A stretch of DNA of 64,000 nucleotides. Source: Atopsyche davidsoni (lineage: Eukaryota > Arthropoda > Insecta > Trichoptera > Hydrobiosidae). The notes under the pieces are model-generated. The model was not told where the DNA came from, did not search any database, and was given only the letters and a program-made list of their open reading frames with translations. The translations under genes and the position numbers were made by a program. Shown here piece after piece: positions 37,721 through 50,149 of this stretch. Position 1 is the stretch's first letter, and every line of letters starts with the position of its first letter. Where the stretch lies: contig JAILWY010000023.1 in the NCBI GenBank assembly GCA_022113835.1, forward strand, positions 1,922,001-1,986,000, given 5' to 3'.

Positions 37721-40609
37721 ATAAGTATATGCACCGCTGACGATGCATATACTGCATATACTACAAATAAATTAACGATTAATTATTCAGAAACGCTTGT
37801 TAATTGATGATATGACGCTCATATCTAAATAATCTCTTTGGTAGAATTTATCGCAATTAGTAGTTTTACTGTGATCGATACTGTATTATTCGTACGTTAT
37901 GCAGTCATGTTTATTATATATTTGTACAATACACTTAACGTATATATTATAATTATGTTATCACAATACAATAATGTGTTTGTTTGGATAATGTTTTATT
38001 TTAGAACTGATAATCATTAATCAATTTGAATTATAAATTTTAATACACATCGCAATCAATACGGTTTCCTTTATTTTATTAATCCTTACATTTTGTCAAG
38101 CTTTTGTTGATTCGAATGTAACTATTAAACGGTTGCTATCGATAAAATTTAAAAATTACTTACTAGCTTTACTACTTTCAGGCAGTAATAAAATTATTTA
38201 AATTTTATTAGCTACTTGTTATAATTCGAATGTCGCAGCTTGAAAACTCTAATTCACTGTATATATTATTCTTTAAATAATTTAGTGATTCGATTGCAAC
38301 ATTCTAAGAAATACATGATAGTGATGGAAGCAATCGATTGGCTTCGCCCGTTTATAAATCAACACTCGACCCATCACGCGCCACTAGGCGCCCATTAAAA
38401 TAAATTTCGATTGAAATGCAACTTAAAGCTATAATTCTAACGACGCAGCCATACGTCCCGTTAAAAATGTAAATACATGCATATTTCTCATAATCATTAA
38501 AGTAATTCGATTGCAGCAATCTATTGGGAAAAAAGTTGTCAGTTTTATGGACTCGGTCAACGCTTGCCCCATCACCGAGACACCAGCACGTCTTGACAGA
38601 ATATAATAACCATAATTCTAATGTCACATCGGCATTAGTCCATTCGCACTTCGCGTGATTAAAACTGCGTTGTCTTGTTGAGTAGTACCCGGTCGTAGGC
38701 AATTATATCCGAGCTATTACTTCAGCTAGGCGATAGCGCGAGATACAGTCCAATAGAATTGGCATGGAATACAGTCGTGCGCGTCGTGGGGAGATTTTCC
38801 GCGACCAGGTGGAATTCATGGCGCTGACGCAGCGGCTCTGCACCTGCCCTGGTCGCATCTCCATACAGAGTGCAATCTTATTCATAAGCAAGTCGTCTGA
38901 AGACAGGGAAGTTGGATTGAATGATGTAATCAAAAATTCATCAGCAGTGTTTATTATGCGTCGCGAAGCAGTGACGTGGCGTGACGTCAGGGGCAGTGTG
39001 CACAGAACCTATATAAAAAAAATTAAAGGGTGTGAAATATAATATATATGTCTTGCGAAAAATAATTTAAAACGGTGCGGATAGTGTTGCAATGGCAGAT
39101 AGGCCAGATGTTTTCGCGCGCTTATCTCCGCTCTATCAGATCAAAGAAAGTTGAGATGATTAGATTTGTACCAGCGGTGTTCATGCAAGTATATTTGATA
39201 AAAAATATGTAATTCCAAAAGTAAAAGTAATAGTTCGATGTAGAAAAATTAACATCATTTATTTCTGTTTTGTAAGTCCATTACGGAATATCAAAATTTA
39301 TTATTTCGACTTTTACGAATTTTATAGTTTGCAGAAAGCGATGCGATATCCGGTGAGTTCAAAATTACTTGCACCTAAAATGTTTAAAAAAATTACTACT
39401 CTCTTTCCCTTTTCGTTATATCGTCCTGGATACAATGAGAGAATAATCATAACGGAATCTACTTACGCATCACATCCGGTTGTTAATTAATTAATTATAA
39501 GATGTTACAAATTGCGTTAACACTGTATACACGCTTTGTTGGACTAATTGCGGAGATCATTTTATGGCCCTTTACATGAAAATAAATATTGAGCGTACCT
39601 CTCCGGGCGCGCTGTCCGTTTGATTGTTGGTTTTTTTAATTTTTTTTTTTTAGAATTAGTTCTTTGTCGTTGCCCAAATACAATTCTGTTTATATATATA
39701 TATATATAGTAACACAGTCGACTTGCCGAGGCCTTCGCTGCCTGTACCCACAACAAACATTATGTCAGAGAATTGCGTCGCGCACCGGCCCGGCTCAAGT
39801 ATAGAAGTCTTTGTACATTTATTGTAAACGGACAGTGCGGAGTCATTAAAACGCCCGCCGTATTATCACACATAATGCGAATTTAATTCAGATTTGTCTT
39901 CGTACTTGCAGCACATCGCTGAATTCAATTTCCTGGCTCGTTGGATCGCAGAATCCTTCGTAGATCTTATCTTTATTCCTCGAATTCACGGTGTTGTAAT
40001 GCGTAAACATACTCACTAAAAAAATACTATTTCTCAATCTAGCATTATTTTAGATGCAATGCACATTTATCTCTGCAGGAAATGAATAGGTTTATTAGTG
40101 TAATTGATATAAAATTACAGTAATACCCCTCTTTAAAAGTATTGTAATTTATTTCATCGGAATCGAAACGTAGGAAGTCTCAAACCACACAACACCCAAG
40201 AAAGAGGAACATCTGAAAATAACGGCTGCCAAAACTGCGGACGCACCTAACGCCCTGAAAATACGTTTTTGTCTCCATTTTGCGCAGCGAATAAATTTTT
40301 CTACTTTAAAAACAAACACCGTTGGCAGCTACACACACAGCGACGCAACTCACAACCGATTTGCAATTACGTTTGTAACCGATGTTTTTATGGTTTGAAA
40401 GAAGACGCTCTTGGTATGTTACCATTCGGTTGTCAGCTGTGTCGAGGGCGTCCGTGTGAAGCGGCCGGTGTTATCAATGCAATCAAATTTCCAAACGTGC
40501 GACAATAATATTTGCCCAGCCGGTACCTGGGTAAGGAGGTAGTCCACTGTGTCAACCGCCGGGCTCCCGTGGCCGGCACACCTGGCCGTACCTGTCCCGC
40601 GACACGCAC
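37721..40609. other. Non-coding stretch
   Basis: AT-rich. TAGTGATGGA near 38322 and CCATCACCG near 38570 resemble hAT ends like those at 4929-5811, but no target duplication is visible. A copy of the dispersed CGGTTGTCAGC motif is at 40417-40464, and 40520-40610 is GC-rich. Confidence 0.45.
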
Positions 40610-41003
40610 TAGAGCTGGGCGTCGAAAGAATCGATCGAATCGAATTCACAAATAATTAATTGCATAATTCGGATAAATTAAGCATTTAAAATTATATAAA
40701 GTTCTAAATTTACTCACAGTCACTAGAATGATGAAAATATGAATCATAGGCAATTTTTGTTATTGGTCCCCACTACACTATTTTCCTCTTAAAAAGCCAT
40801 AAACACTGGCTCAGCATCAGTGAAATGGTCGCCTACCTTTTCTGAAGATGACTGCAATTCTTAAAGTAACAGACGTCTGAAACACTTTATCAAAATTTAG
40901 AGAGTATATATTTCATTTAGCCTTCGGATAATTCGGTTTATAAGCTCGAAAAGAAATGAACCGATCATAAGGCGAGTCGATCGAGTCGATCGCGCCCAGC
41001 CCA
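40610..41003. mobile_element. hAT-like MITE without visible target duplication
   Basis: Left end TAGAGCTGGGCGTCGAAAGA and right end, inverted, TGGGCTGGGCGCGATCGACT; both subterminal zones are rich in ATCGAATCGA-type repeats as in the 4929-5811 element. No matching 8-bp flank, so the limits are uncertain. Confidence 0.45.
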
Positions 41004-41512
41004 GGCCGCCACGCCCGATTGTCGCAACCGATTTTCCGTGTCTCGGGCGGCCCCAACGCGCGCCGCACACTCGGCCAGTGGATCGCTTCTGTTTGACACT
41101 CATTTTCTACAGGCCTCGGTGAAGCGAACCGGAAAATTGGCCCCACAGTGCAGCAGAAAACGGCCACTCGAATGCGCAGCAGTTAAAAAAATTCACTTCG
41201 CAGGGGCGACCGGCTGAGTTTGAGTAGAGAAAATCTTATTTTTTCAACTGAATACAAGGAGGTCCCGAATCCACAACGGCCTGATTGTGTACCAATGATG
41301 CTTTTCTTATATTTTTGTTTATATATATATTTAGGCGATTGTGTGGATTTAAAAATTGTAAAATTAATCAAATTGATAAACTGGATTATGGGCCGCGTTT
41401 TTAGGTTACGAGAGCGCAACGTAAAGGTTGATATAACATTACCCTATTTGATATTTTTGATAGAAAGTTCTAGGTGGAATTCCTTTACAATATTTTAGTA
41501 AAATATTATAAT

Positions 41513-41605
41513 GCCTGAGGATGGTAACCGAGCATGTCGGCGAAACTGTTCGCATCAAATAAAAACAAGTTGGAAGACCACCAAATATTTTTTTACTTAA
41601 CAGTA
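41513..41605 (+). other. Retroelement 3' tail with hammerhead-like core
   Basis: CCTGAGGA, a short stem-loop CCGA-GCATG-TCGG, then CGAAAC, followed by TTCGCATCAAATAAAAACAA. The layout CTGANGA / stem / GAAA matches the hammerhead ribozyme core reported in Penelope-like elements. Stems I and III cannot be convincingly drawn, so it may be a decayed copy. Confidence 0.4.
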
Positions 41606-42100
41606 GAATAATGTAAAAATAATGTACATAAACCAAGTAATTTAAATTATCTTTATATACATGATATATTACGAAAGCGTATGCTTGTAAAGGTGTTCTG
41701 TGTGGATTTATTAAACATTCAATACACTAACACACACCTCGAATGTAAAACGCGCTGCTGAGCGCAGAATTCGCAACGTCATATCAAACAATACTTACAT
41801 TGAGCTACGTACTGTTAACGCCTGTATGTGAGTTCAGCGTGAATTTTCAATAACCGTTTAAGTAATTACGCCCAGGTTCCGAAAGACTGATTGTATTGAA
41901 TAACGATTGCGAAGCTGACAAACATTGGACGTTAATGTTTTTACTATTTTGATCTAGATTTTAGGTTTAGGTATCAGAACAATATCCCTTTATCAAATCT
42001 TCGTGATACCACTTTAACAATGCATTGGCAAAAATGTCTTTAATTCTGGCTTCTGATTGGCTATATTTTTATATCGCAATGTATTTTTGAACAACGAGAT
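41606..42100. other. Non-coding stretch
   Basis: Nothing recognised. Confidence 0.5.
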
Positions 42101-42129
42101 CAGAGGAAATTGGGTTTTGTTTGATTTTT

Positions 42130-42960
42130 ACCGACTGAGTGTCCGGTGAAGCTGTTGTGTGCCCCTCTCGGAATGCCACTAGCTTGACACGTGACTCCGC
42201 GGATGCACACTTGGTGGACTTCTCTCGAACGTTAATACAATAACACTTTCAATACTTGATTATGAAGTTTATTTAATATACGTGTATATCGTCGTCGAAT
42301 TAGTTACAATAGATGATCCATCCCGGGAGCATAGCTCGCTCCTCGGTGGACTTTCGGTCTGACCGTCGAAAAAATTAAATTAAATTACAAAATTATTTTA
42401 TTTTTCATTAAGTGTATTGCAATAGATCTTACAACTAATGTTTTGGTGGAGTGTTTGGCTATCCCCGTTCTCCGCACAGGTTTCGGGGCTTTCAATGTGT
42501 GACTTAGGTGGTAGCGTACATGATTTACTGTGGTTGTGATATTGTGTTAGGCTAACCTAACCCTTTATTTGCATGTGCTTAAGTAACATGGATAAAAGTT
42601 TAAAACAATAACAGGTAGGGCAGGAGGGTGCAATGATCACTTCTGGGTATGTTTTTTGGCTACTTGGCGCTCCTTCTTGTATAGGGTGCCCCGGGAGCCG
42701 TCGGAGACTGTTATATTTTCACCGAGTAGGATGTGGTGTGGATTTATGTCTGTAGTGGACAGGCAGTCAGTCTGGGGTATCGTCTCCGATCCCTTTGAGG
42801 AGGGGTTTTTTTTTTGATTTCCTTATGGACTGGTATAGTTTTTCGGTGACGTGAAGCGTCTGGGTTGCGATCGGTGGGATTTTGTCATGCCGTGCCGTCG
42901 AAGCGGTCAGTTTTATTAAGGTATAAATGAACAGTTACATTTGGTAGAATACAATAGAAT
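42130..42960 (-). pseudogene. Unrecognised coding remnant with an LTR-like 3' region
   Basis: On the minus strand LIKLTASTARHDKIPPIATQ, then LHVTEKLYQSIRKSKK, leads to a run of ten A; shifting one base there continues as INPHHILLGENITVSDGSR and GTLYKKERQVAKKHTQK to a stop near 42635. A multi-hundred-base non-coding region with AATAAA follows. I do not recognise the protein; a retrotransposon gag/pol tail is the likeliest source, a frameshifted host exon the alternative. Confidence 0.35.
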
Positions 42961-43139
42961 ACCAGATGGCAATTTAAATGGGTCGTAAATACTTTCTAGC
43001 GGCGACATATAATTACACAGGTGTTCCTTAATGCAATACAATCATAAGACCTAAGTCGGTCGGTAAGAACAACAGTATTACATTATTTCCGAGATGTTAG
43101 GATTATATGGTAAACAAGCAGGTGAAATACATAACAAAG

Positions 43140-43400
43140 CCATAGTGCGGGTATCGCAGGCGTGGGCCGCGAGGTCGCAAGGGCCGAGGCGCGGGTCCGG
43201 GCGGTCCCTTCTGCCGGGCAAGGCTCTCTATTCTTGGCCTCGAGGCGACTTCCGCGACCGAATTAGCGGCTGCTCGGCCTGTACTCCACGCCTGGCGGTT
43301 ACATAAGCTCCAGGAAGTCTCCGCGCGGACGGGAACCTTGGGCTTCTCGCCGATTCGGCAGGTTCCGCGGGCCCGGCGGCTCGAGATCGTCTGTCGTGCA
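43140..43400. other. GC-rich island
   Basis: About 260 bp of GC-rich DNA with open frames on both strands, best explained by composition. No protein recognised. Confidence 0.4.
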
Positions 43401-46189
43401 CAACTTTTGGAATTCGAATTGCGTATACGCTTTGTACAATCGATTCACACCCGAAACGATGAGAAAAATTGTTTGAAACTCTTTTCACACAGTGTGATGG
43501 GATCCGTAGATATTTTTTTTTTTTTTTTACACAGTAAACGGGCGTGCGGGAAAAATGCGGAATTATTTTCATTTCACGAGCAACTGCCAGCCTAGCTTTG
43601 TGCACGAGGAATGCAACTAAACTGCATTCAGTATACAGGAAAACCGCAGAAAACCTTCACCAGGTAAAAAATCTCGAAATTTTTTCGTTCCCTCAAAACT
43701 TAGAGACGATTTGTAATTTTAATAACATTAAAAAAAAAAAAAAAGGGTTTCTGTTCTTGATTCGAACACAGGAACAAGCGTGCTCACTTTTTACTGTAAA
43801 TATACAAGTGTTATTTTTTTAATGTACACTGTAGTATTGTAAATATACTTGCTAGATATTTCTAATCAAAAGCAAATCTTTACATCGTATAAACAAAATA
43901 ACCGTGGGCAATAAAACAAACAAATGAGCCAATACCGATAAGTGCGCACATCGGACCCGACCAGACGGTGCACATGCAACCAGATGTCGACCTCTCCCAG
44001 ATTCCCACTTATTAGTTGCAGCCACTTCAGGATCCTGGAGGTGTGACACGGTGTCGAAATAAAATAATCCTTCAGGTTTAAATACAAGAAAAACGATTGA
44101 AGCAAAATAATTTTTTGTGCACTAGACAAGGTCCAAAGACGTCAACAAAGTCGAACATCATCAGCATTCGCTTGTATTCCTGCATTCCTTTTTTTTGCGT
44201 CTTAAGAATTATATAATGGTTAATATGAGTTTATTTATAATCTGGATTATATGAGTACAGAACTTGAACAAATATATATATTCCGAGGACAAATAGTTTT
44301 TGTTTTCAAATTTCATAAGAAAGTGGCAAAGTGGGATATTCAAATGATGATCGCTTTGTCAATACCACGAAAAGCAGGTCCACAAAAGAAGATCTAATAA
44401 TTGCAAGTTGCAAAGCCGGCTTTTGATTACCACCCGGTACTTATTACATTCGTTTATATTTTTTAGTTTCATCTAAATTATAACAGCGGAAATGAGGTTT
44501 TAGCAAATCGTGTGACGCATTCGACATTTCCCTGAAGCTGCTTACATACGCTGCGAAACAACAGGCAACAAGCCAACCGCGTTCTGTTTTGCGTTCATTA
44601 TTTCGGTAAATATTTTGTATTGGGTAATTACCGTTCGCTTGTCGGTTGTGTTGAATCGGGTGTAGCCGTATCGATCGTTGTTTCGTGATTTCGCCAATAA
44701 ATATCGCAAAAATGATGGTTGATGCAGTTTGTCGGTCGGTTGATGCAATTTGGTGATCGGTTGTCAGTTGTGTTGCTATGTGATGCGTCGTGTCAGTACG
44801 AGTCTCCGGTAACGAGGGCTCAACGGCCGCCGCGGTAGAGCCGGTGTGGTTCCGTCAAAATAACGCGGAAGTAATGACTCTCGTGAAACGAAACCGAAAA
44901 TTGCGCAAAATGAGAAGGAGTTGGGTAACCAGCAGCGGGAGGGCTGTGGAGCGGCCCTGTTGGCACCAGCTGAGCGATGGCGACATGTTGTGTTCGACGT
45001 TTGCTCATTCAGCTCAAACGTGCACCTGCTTGCACCCAGGCACGGTATTCGTTTATATTCATTCCAAGTAAGGTATTATAATTGGGAATCTATCAACCAC
45101 TGGACTACTAAAAACTCGGCGACAAGTGGACAAGTGATTATAAACAACTGCCCGTTATGTGAGGGATTTTATCCCATAGGGTTTTCCCTTCCTTTTGACG
45201 TTATGATTTTTTAAGTGTGTTGAAGCGTGTATATGATCAATATACCACCCAATATCTTCCTTAAAATCAAAACATTTTTTACAACAAATACTTATACATT
45301 TTATCCCTCAATGGTGATATAATCAGTATTATATGTCGTTTATTGGATCATAACTGCATGCTGTGTTTTGGAACCCAAATGTGTGCATCGTAATTAATAT
45401 TAATAGAATAAGTATCTACATTGTTAAAGTATATCAAATTTACTCTTGACCCCAACCTCGAACACGAATTGGCACGGAGGAGTGCTGAACTCTAGGCGGC
45501 TCTTATCTCTGGTCTACTTTTTCAGCAATCTTAGTTGTATACACTATCGCACCCATTAAAGCATCGCTTGTGCGACCCCGACTGAGATAAGCCGCACCGA
45601 TGCGCCCGGATCAGTGTTGCCAGCCGGTCATTGCTATTGCCAATTCACCGCGGCTAGCGAACTGCATCTCGGAGTGGTGCGCTGAAAATCATGAAAGTCA
45701 AAACATATCTACGACTCTTCGTTCCGCGAGCGTGACCACAGTGCCGATGTTGAAACATCGGAAGCAGCGAGAGAAAACAAGGACGTGCTAACGTAAACCT
45801 CGCTGAAGACGCCATATCCTGCTTTTTATGATACGATTTTTGCAAACATCAACCGTGATATGCGCGTAATCATTTACTAAATCGGGTTTTTCAATAACCT
45901 CGTAGTCGGTTTTTTTAAAATTAATTTCAGCCTTAGCGCCAATAAAGCGTGGTTTAGCTAATAGACTCGTAAAGCTTTAAATTAAGTAAGGCTTAATGGT
46001 GTCTCACGGTTTTATACTAAAGTTTAAGTATATATTAAAACCGATAGGTCAGATATAAAATCAAATCATCTTGTAAATAAACTTTTAGGTACAGTAAGCG
46101 AAATTCGAGGCTGCGTTATTTTCGACGTCGTCGTTTTCGGATATTGCTGAAACTGCCATCAAAGGTGTAGTCTCTTTTTCTTTTGTCCA
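43401..46189. other. Non-coding stretch
   Basis: Copies of a dispersed CGGTTGTCAGTTGTGTTG motif at 44624-44670 and 44717-44790, in the second case internally duplicated. Otherwise nothing recognised. Confidence 0.45.
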
Positions 46190-46465
46190 TCAGAGCTGGA
46201 GAACCTCCAGGTGATCTTCCAGCTCCAAAGGTGTAGTGTAGCCTGGCAATACTGGCCCGCACGGTGCGGGGTCTGCTCCGCGCGTGTCACGTCCGCCCGC
46301 ACCGCGCGTGTTGTCTGCTTTCCGTATTATCACGTCCGTGTATTTTGGGCATATCTCCCACGTCGGGCTGATCGCATTCGGAGCCAAAAATAGCTCCCGC
46401 ACCTCAGGCATCATATCACGTCTCCGTGCCACCCATTCTTCACGCATCGGTGTGCCATCTGACAT
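46190..46465 (-). CDS. Unrecognised 91-residue open frame
   Basis: Starts MSDGTPMREEWVARRRDMMP and continues PNAISPTWEICPKYTDVIIR in a GC-rich patch. The composition looks protein-like in its first 55 residues and Gly/Arg-rich afterwards. No family recognised, no promoter or splice context, so it may be a transposon fragment or chance. Confidence 0.2.
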   Translation of the reverse strand: MSDGTPMREEWVARRRDMMPEVRELFLAPNAISPTWEICPKYTDVIIRKADNTRGAGGRDTRGADPAPCGPVLPGYTTPLELEDHLEVLQL

Positions 46466-46989
46466 TGAAGCCTAACTGTAGTGCTTGGAGTCGCTCACTA
46501 AAGCCGGCCCGAGCCATTTAAACTGCGTAATTCGTTTTTCAGTTTCCAATTTCAGGATTTTGCCAGGTTTTCGGGGTACGCTCGGTATATTATGACACTT
46601 CGATTAATACGCATAGACTTGTAAACTCGATAAAAAAACATGTAAAATAATGAAGGAAGAGGATGTTAGATTGAGTCATATTTTTTTCATGAATCCTGGA
46701 AATGTCTGTATTATTGTAAGTGTTGTAATTGAGGCTTGCGCGGATCACTCAGAGTTAGATGAGGAGGTCGTGAATAATTATTTGGATTGTGATGGGAATG
46801 GGATTATGCGAAGTTTAATTATTTTACTTCTTGAAAAAAAAAAACCATACAAGCAAGAAAACTGACAGTGGCGAGAGACTTCATAGCACCAATCGACGAA
46901 TCAACCAAGACACATAATGGCCGAAGAAGACTTGTGAGCGTGGTGGAGCTTCATCAGCTATTTTGACAATAAAGCCTACTATATACGAA

Positions 46990-47112
46990 GAGACACAACT
47001 TGCAATCAGCCAGTAGCGTCCCTTTGTTTTGAATGTTTTTTTAACGATTTTTCCAAAGTAAACAACGCAAAAGAGGACGCTATCGGCTAACCACCGCCCA
47101 ATTGAGTCGCAG
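46990..47112. mobile_element. Foldback MITE, copy 3
   Basis: Arms CAATCAGCCAGTAGCGTCC and the inverse of GGACGCTATCGGCTAACC, extended by ACACAACTTG on the left and AATTGAGTCGC on the right. Same family as 3808-3935 and 35421-35755. Confidence 0.6.
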
Positions 47113-48677
47113 CGTGGGCTTGGCGCACCCTCACGTCTGGATGTGTTGTTGTATTTGGCATCTGCTATTCGTTTCGGTGGAATACCACCTCTTGTTGATA
47201 ATGAATTGTTTTCGACCATTTATTTATCTTGATATTCTAACCTCATAGAGCAGATGTGAGCTGTAAAAACAAGCGGGTAAAAAGTTGAAATAACCACATG
47301 GTGAGAAAAACGCTCCGCACCGCAATGCCACAATAGAATCGGTATTTAATATCTAAGATTATCGTATAGTAGAAAAAAAACATAAATTTAATGAATCGAT
47401 AATGTTGAATAAGAATGAATATTTTAACTTACTAGTTATTTATGTTAATCCACGAAAGGCAGACATTCAAGCCCCGATGATTAGAATAATTAATTATACC
47501 AGTAATTATTTTTATTTCATATATAATATAGTATATAAAAGGAGCATGTATCGAATATCAGGCATATACGTTATAAAATACCTTTATAGCGCAAAAGTGT
47601 ACTTTCTGCCTTATTAAAAAATCGACTCCGTATTGTGTGTATGTATATGCAATGCGACAGAGTGATTGCGATTTCGTTCGCTTTGCTGCGTCTCTGGCAT
47701 TTTCTTCACTAAAATAAGGTTTACAACGCTGTAATTATAAAAACCTAATATTTCTGCTGAGCAAATTTTTTGTTGGAACCGTTCAGTCGCGGCAGCCACT
47801 AACGAGGCGACTATCGCAGAGATCCATTTTCTTTCGAGGCCTGGAGATATTTGCAGAACCTGTTCGCAACAAAATTGATCAGACGGACTGACCCGACAAC
47901 TTTCACACGTGGACCGTAGACGCGTGGAGCGATGGGCGTGCATAGTATTTCGCAAACGGCACGTAACTTACGCTCGCTCTATGCAAATACACTACAATAC
48001 CCCGCGAGCACGAGGCTCGTCGCTTCATTCCAGTTTGCGCTGATGATAAGCGCACATTATATATTTAATTTCAATAACACACGTTATAAAAATAATACAC
48101 CTAATAGTTAGGCTCACCGTGCGTTCTGGTTTTGCCGGGGCGGTTTGAAGGTCCGGAATTTGAAAACAAAACGTACATATTCTGAATGGAAAACGAGCCC
48201 TCGAGAGTCAAGAACGAATTGTTGAATAATTCAGTTGATTTAGGACACTCATCCAAATAAGTCGAGTCACTCGTATAATCAATACGAATCGCAACATGGA
48301 ATTCTAGTTTATTATTTTTAATTTTCTGACGCGAAAACCAAAAATAATTGATCCAACCATTGAATTTGTGTATTTTTGAGGTTGCATTTAATTTCAGGGA
48401 GTGAGTCGAATGTGCCTCTCACTTTGACTCTTGAAACGCCGAAATTAAATTTGGACGAAAAACCGAGTCCGGATTTCGATTCGGATAATTCGCACAATAT
48501 GGTTCCGATAATTGAATACTTAGAATTGGAAGTTGATTGGGCCCTTGACCAAAAAATACACTGTCCTGGATTGATGGAAAACTAGGTGGTGAGCGCAATA
48601 ATGGTGCGCTCGCGGCCCCCCGCCCCGGGGCGCGAGAAATAACTGCTTTGTTATCACGAAATGTCAACCAGAACCGG
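47113..48677. other. Non-coding stretch
   Basis: A good acceptor-like TTAATTTCAG at about 48388-48397 is followed by an open frame to 48585, without a recognisable product or donor. No other feature. Confidence 0.4.
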
Positions 48678-48678
48678 C

Positions 48679-48770
48679 GGGGCTGCGGGGCTGCGGGACT
48701 GCGGGGCTGCGGGGCTGCGGGGCTGCGGGGCTGCGGGGCTGCGTGGCTGCGGGGCTGCGGGGCGGGGCGG
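48679..48770. repeat. 8-bp minisatellite GGGGCTGC
   Basis: About eleven tandem copies with few substitutions; G-rich on the + strand. Confidence 0.85.
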
Positions 48771-49029
48771 TCCGCGAGCGTGCCCGGAGTCTCTGATTTG
48801 GCCGCTCGCGGGGCATCACTGCATTGCTTACAATACTAATAAATTAATGAATAATTAATGACGCTGCGGAGCCAAGTGCGCCGTAGATGTTTTGCGTTCA
48901 GGTCGAATCGCAGCAGCCCCGCGAGCTCTATGCTCTATTTTTTTATAGAACAAAGAAACTACACCGGCGTGGGCGTGTTGCGTTGTCTGCTTTGGAGCAT
49001 CCTCATCTACACCCTTCTTCCCCGAGTGT

Positions 49030-49155
49030 CTCTCCTCAGAGGAGGTCGGTGACCATTATCTCCCTGAACACGTATATCAATCCTGGGCCAGTACTCCGGA
49101 CTTCCAGCCCCTGGCGTAAATTCCGCATCCCCGTTAGTCATATCTTTTTCCTTCG
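49030..49155 (-). pseudogene. LINE 3' terminal fragment, second copy
   Basis: Minus-strand MRNLRQGLEVRS and IMVTDLL followed by a stop and GAGGAGAGACAC match the last coding blocks of the 23824-24375 LINE remnant, with extra changes between. Confidence 0.6.
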
Positions 49156-49185
49156 ATTTTCCTTGGACAATTAGCTGTAGTAGTT

Positions 49186-49480
49186 TGTTTGTACACCTGA
49201 ACAGTTGTATCGCAATATTGTATCCTTTGTAATAATGTACGCTCTGCCGACCGCAGTCGGCGTGAGCGAGTGTCGCGTGTCCCCGAGGTGCGAGTTTAGA
49301 TTTACGAGTACCTCCGTGTTTTGAATTCCTTTTTGTTGCTAGAAATAAGGATCGTCCCGAAGGCGGATATTCATCCGTCCCGACAGAATTCGTCCAGTGC
49401 TACTATATTTTTTAAATATCCGCGGCAATCACGATGGCTGGAAACAATGGTGACCCACACTCGCAAGGACAGCGGCAATA
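49186..49480 (+). mobile_element. Possible solo LTR and leader
   Basis: A TGTAGTAGTTTG start and CGTCCCGACA end about 200 bp apart, followed by a short frame MAGNNGDPHSQGQRQYDNN at 49434, resembling an LTR, leader and gag start of a gypsy-like element. No second LTR or pol is visible. Weak call. Confidence 0.25.
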
Positions 49481-50149
49481 CGATAATAATTTGCTAACCC
49501 AAATTCACAAAAATCAAAAGCATTGTAATACGAAACAGCGCGCTCGCACAGTGTGCCCTTTAGCCGATTTCACGTAGCAAAACATTGAAAAGTCTACGAG
49601 TGTTTCTATTTGACACAATGCCTCGTATTTTATTATCGCGTATTAATTGGCCTTTGTAAAAATAAAGCAATTTTGCAAAAGATAACATCAAAGTTGGCTA
49701 AGAAGTATACTCGTTTTTATCAGCCTACCCGCTTTGTATTACCTAATATTTCACAACTTCCATATGAAAGGAAACACGCCTGCTTGGCACAAGGTTACTT
49801 CGGTGTGGCGGCCAGGTCGGGTGCCACAAATAATAAAAACGCACAGTGACACAGAATATGCCTTATTTTACCACATTTAAAGTTTTTTTTCCAATATAAA
49901 TTTTCTTTTCCCTTATCGTCCGCGCCACTCCACTCCACATACTGCGCAGAAAATAAACATATTTTATTACAAAACAATATACATATATTCTAATCATTCA
50001 AACGTATGAATTAATTATTCCTATCGTGCATAAATTAGTACAAAGTCTAATAGTAGACGTGTCTATCTGACCATGAAAATCACGTTTTGTGAAATATTTT
50101 TAGTGAATTGATAAACAAAACAAAAACGACACAACGTGCTCGTATTATT
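49481..50149. other. Non-coding stretch
   Basis: Nothing recognised. Confidence 0.5.

Noticed and set aside
38322..38575. hAT element with TAGTGATGG / CCATCAC ends
   Set aside because: Ends diverge and no 8-bp duplication is visible; mentioned only in the stretch description.
40115..40160. Third Tigger-like MITE (ACAGTAATACCCC start)
   Set aside because: No matching right end nearby; the inverted GTATTGTAATTTA is too short and AT-rich.
42550..42565. Telomere-like TTAGG/CCTAA repeats
   Set aside because: Only AGGCTAACCTAACCC, no array.
48648..48858. Gly-Cys-Ala repeat proteins
   Set aside because: Translations of the GGGGCTGC minisatellite.
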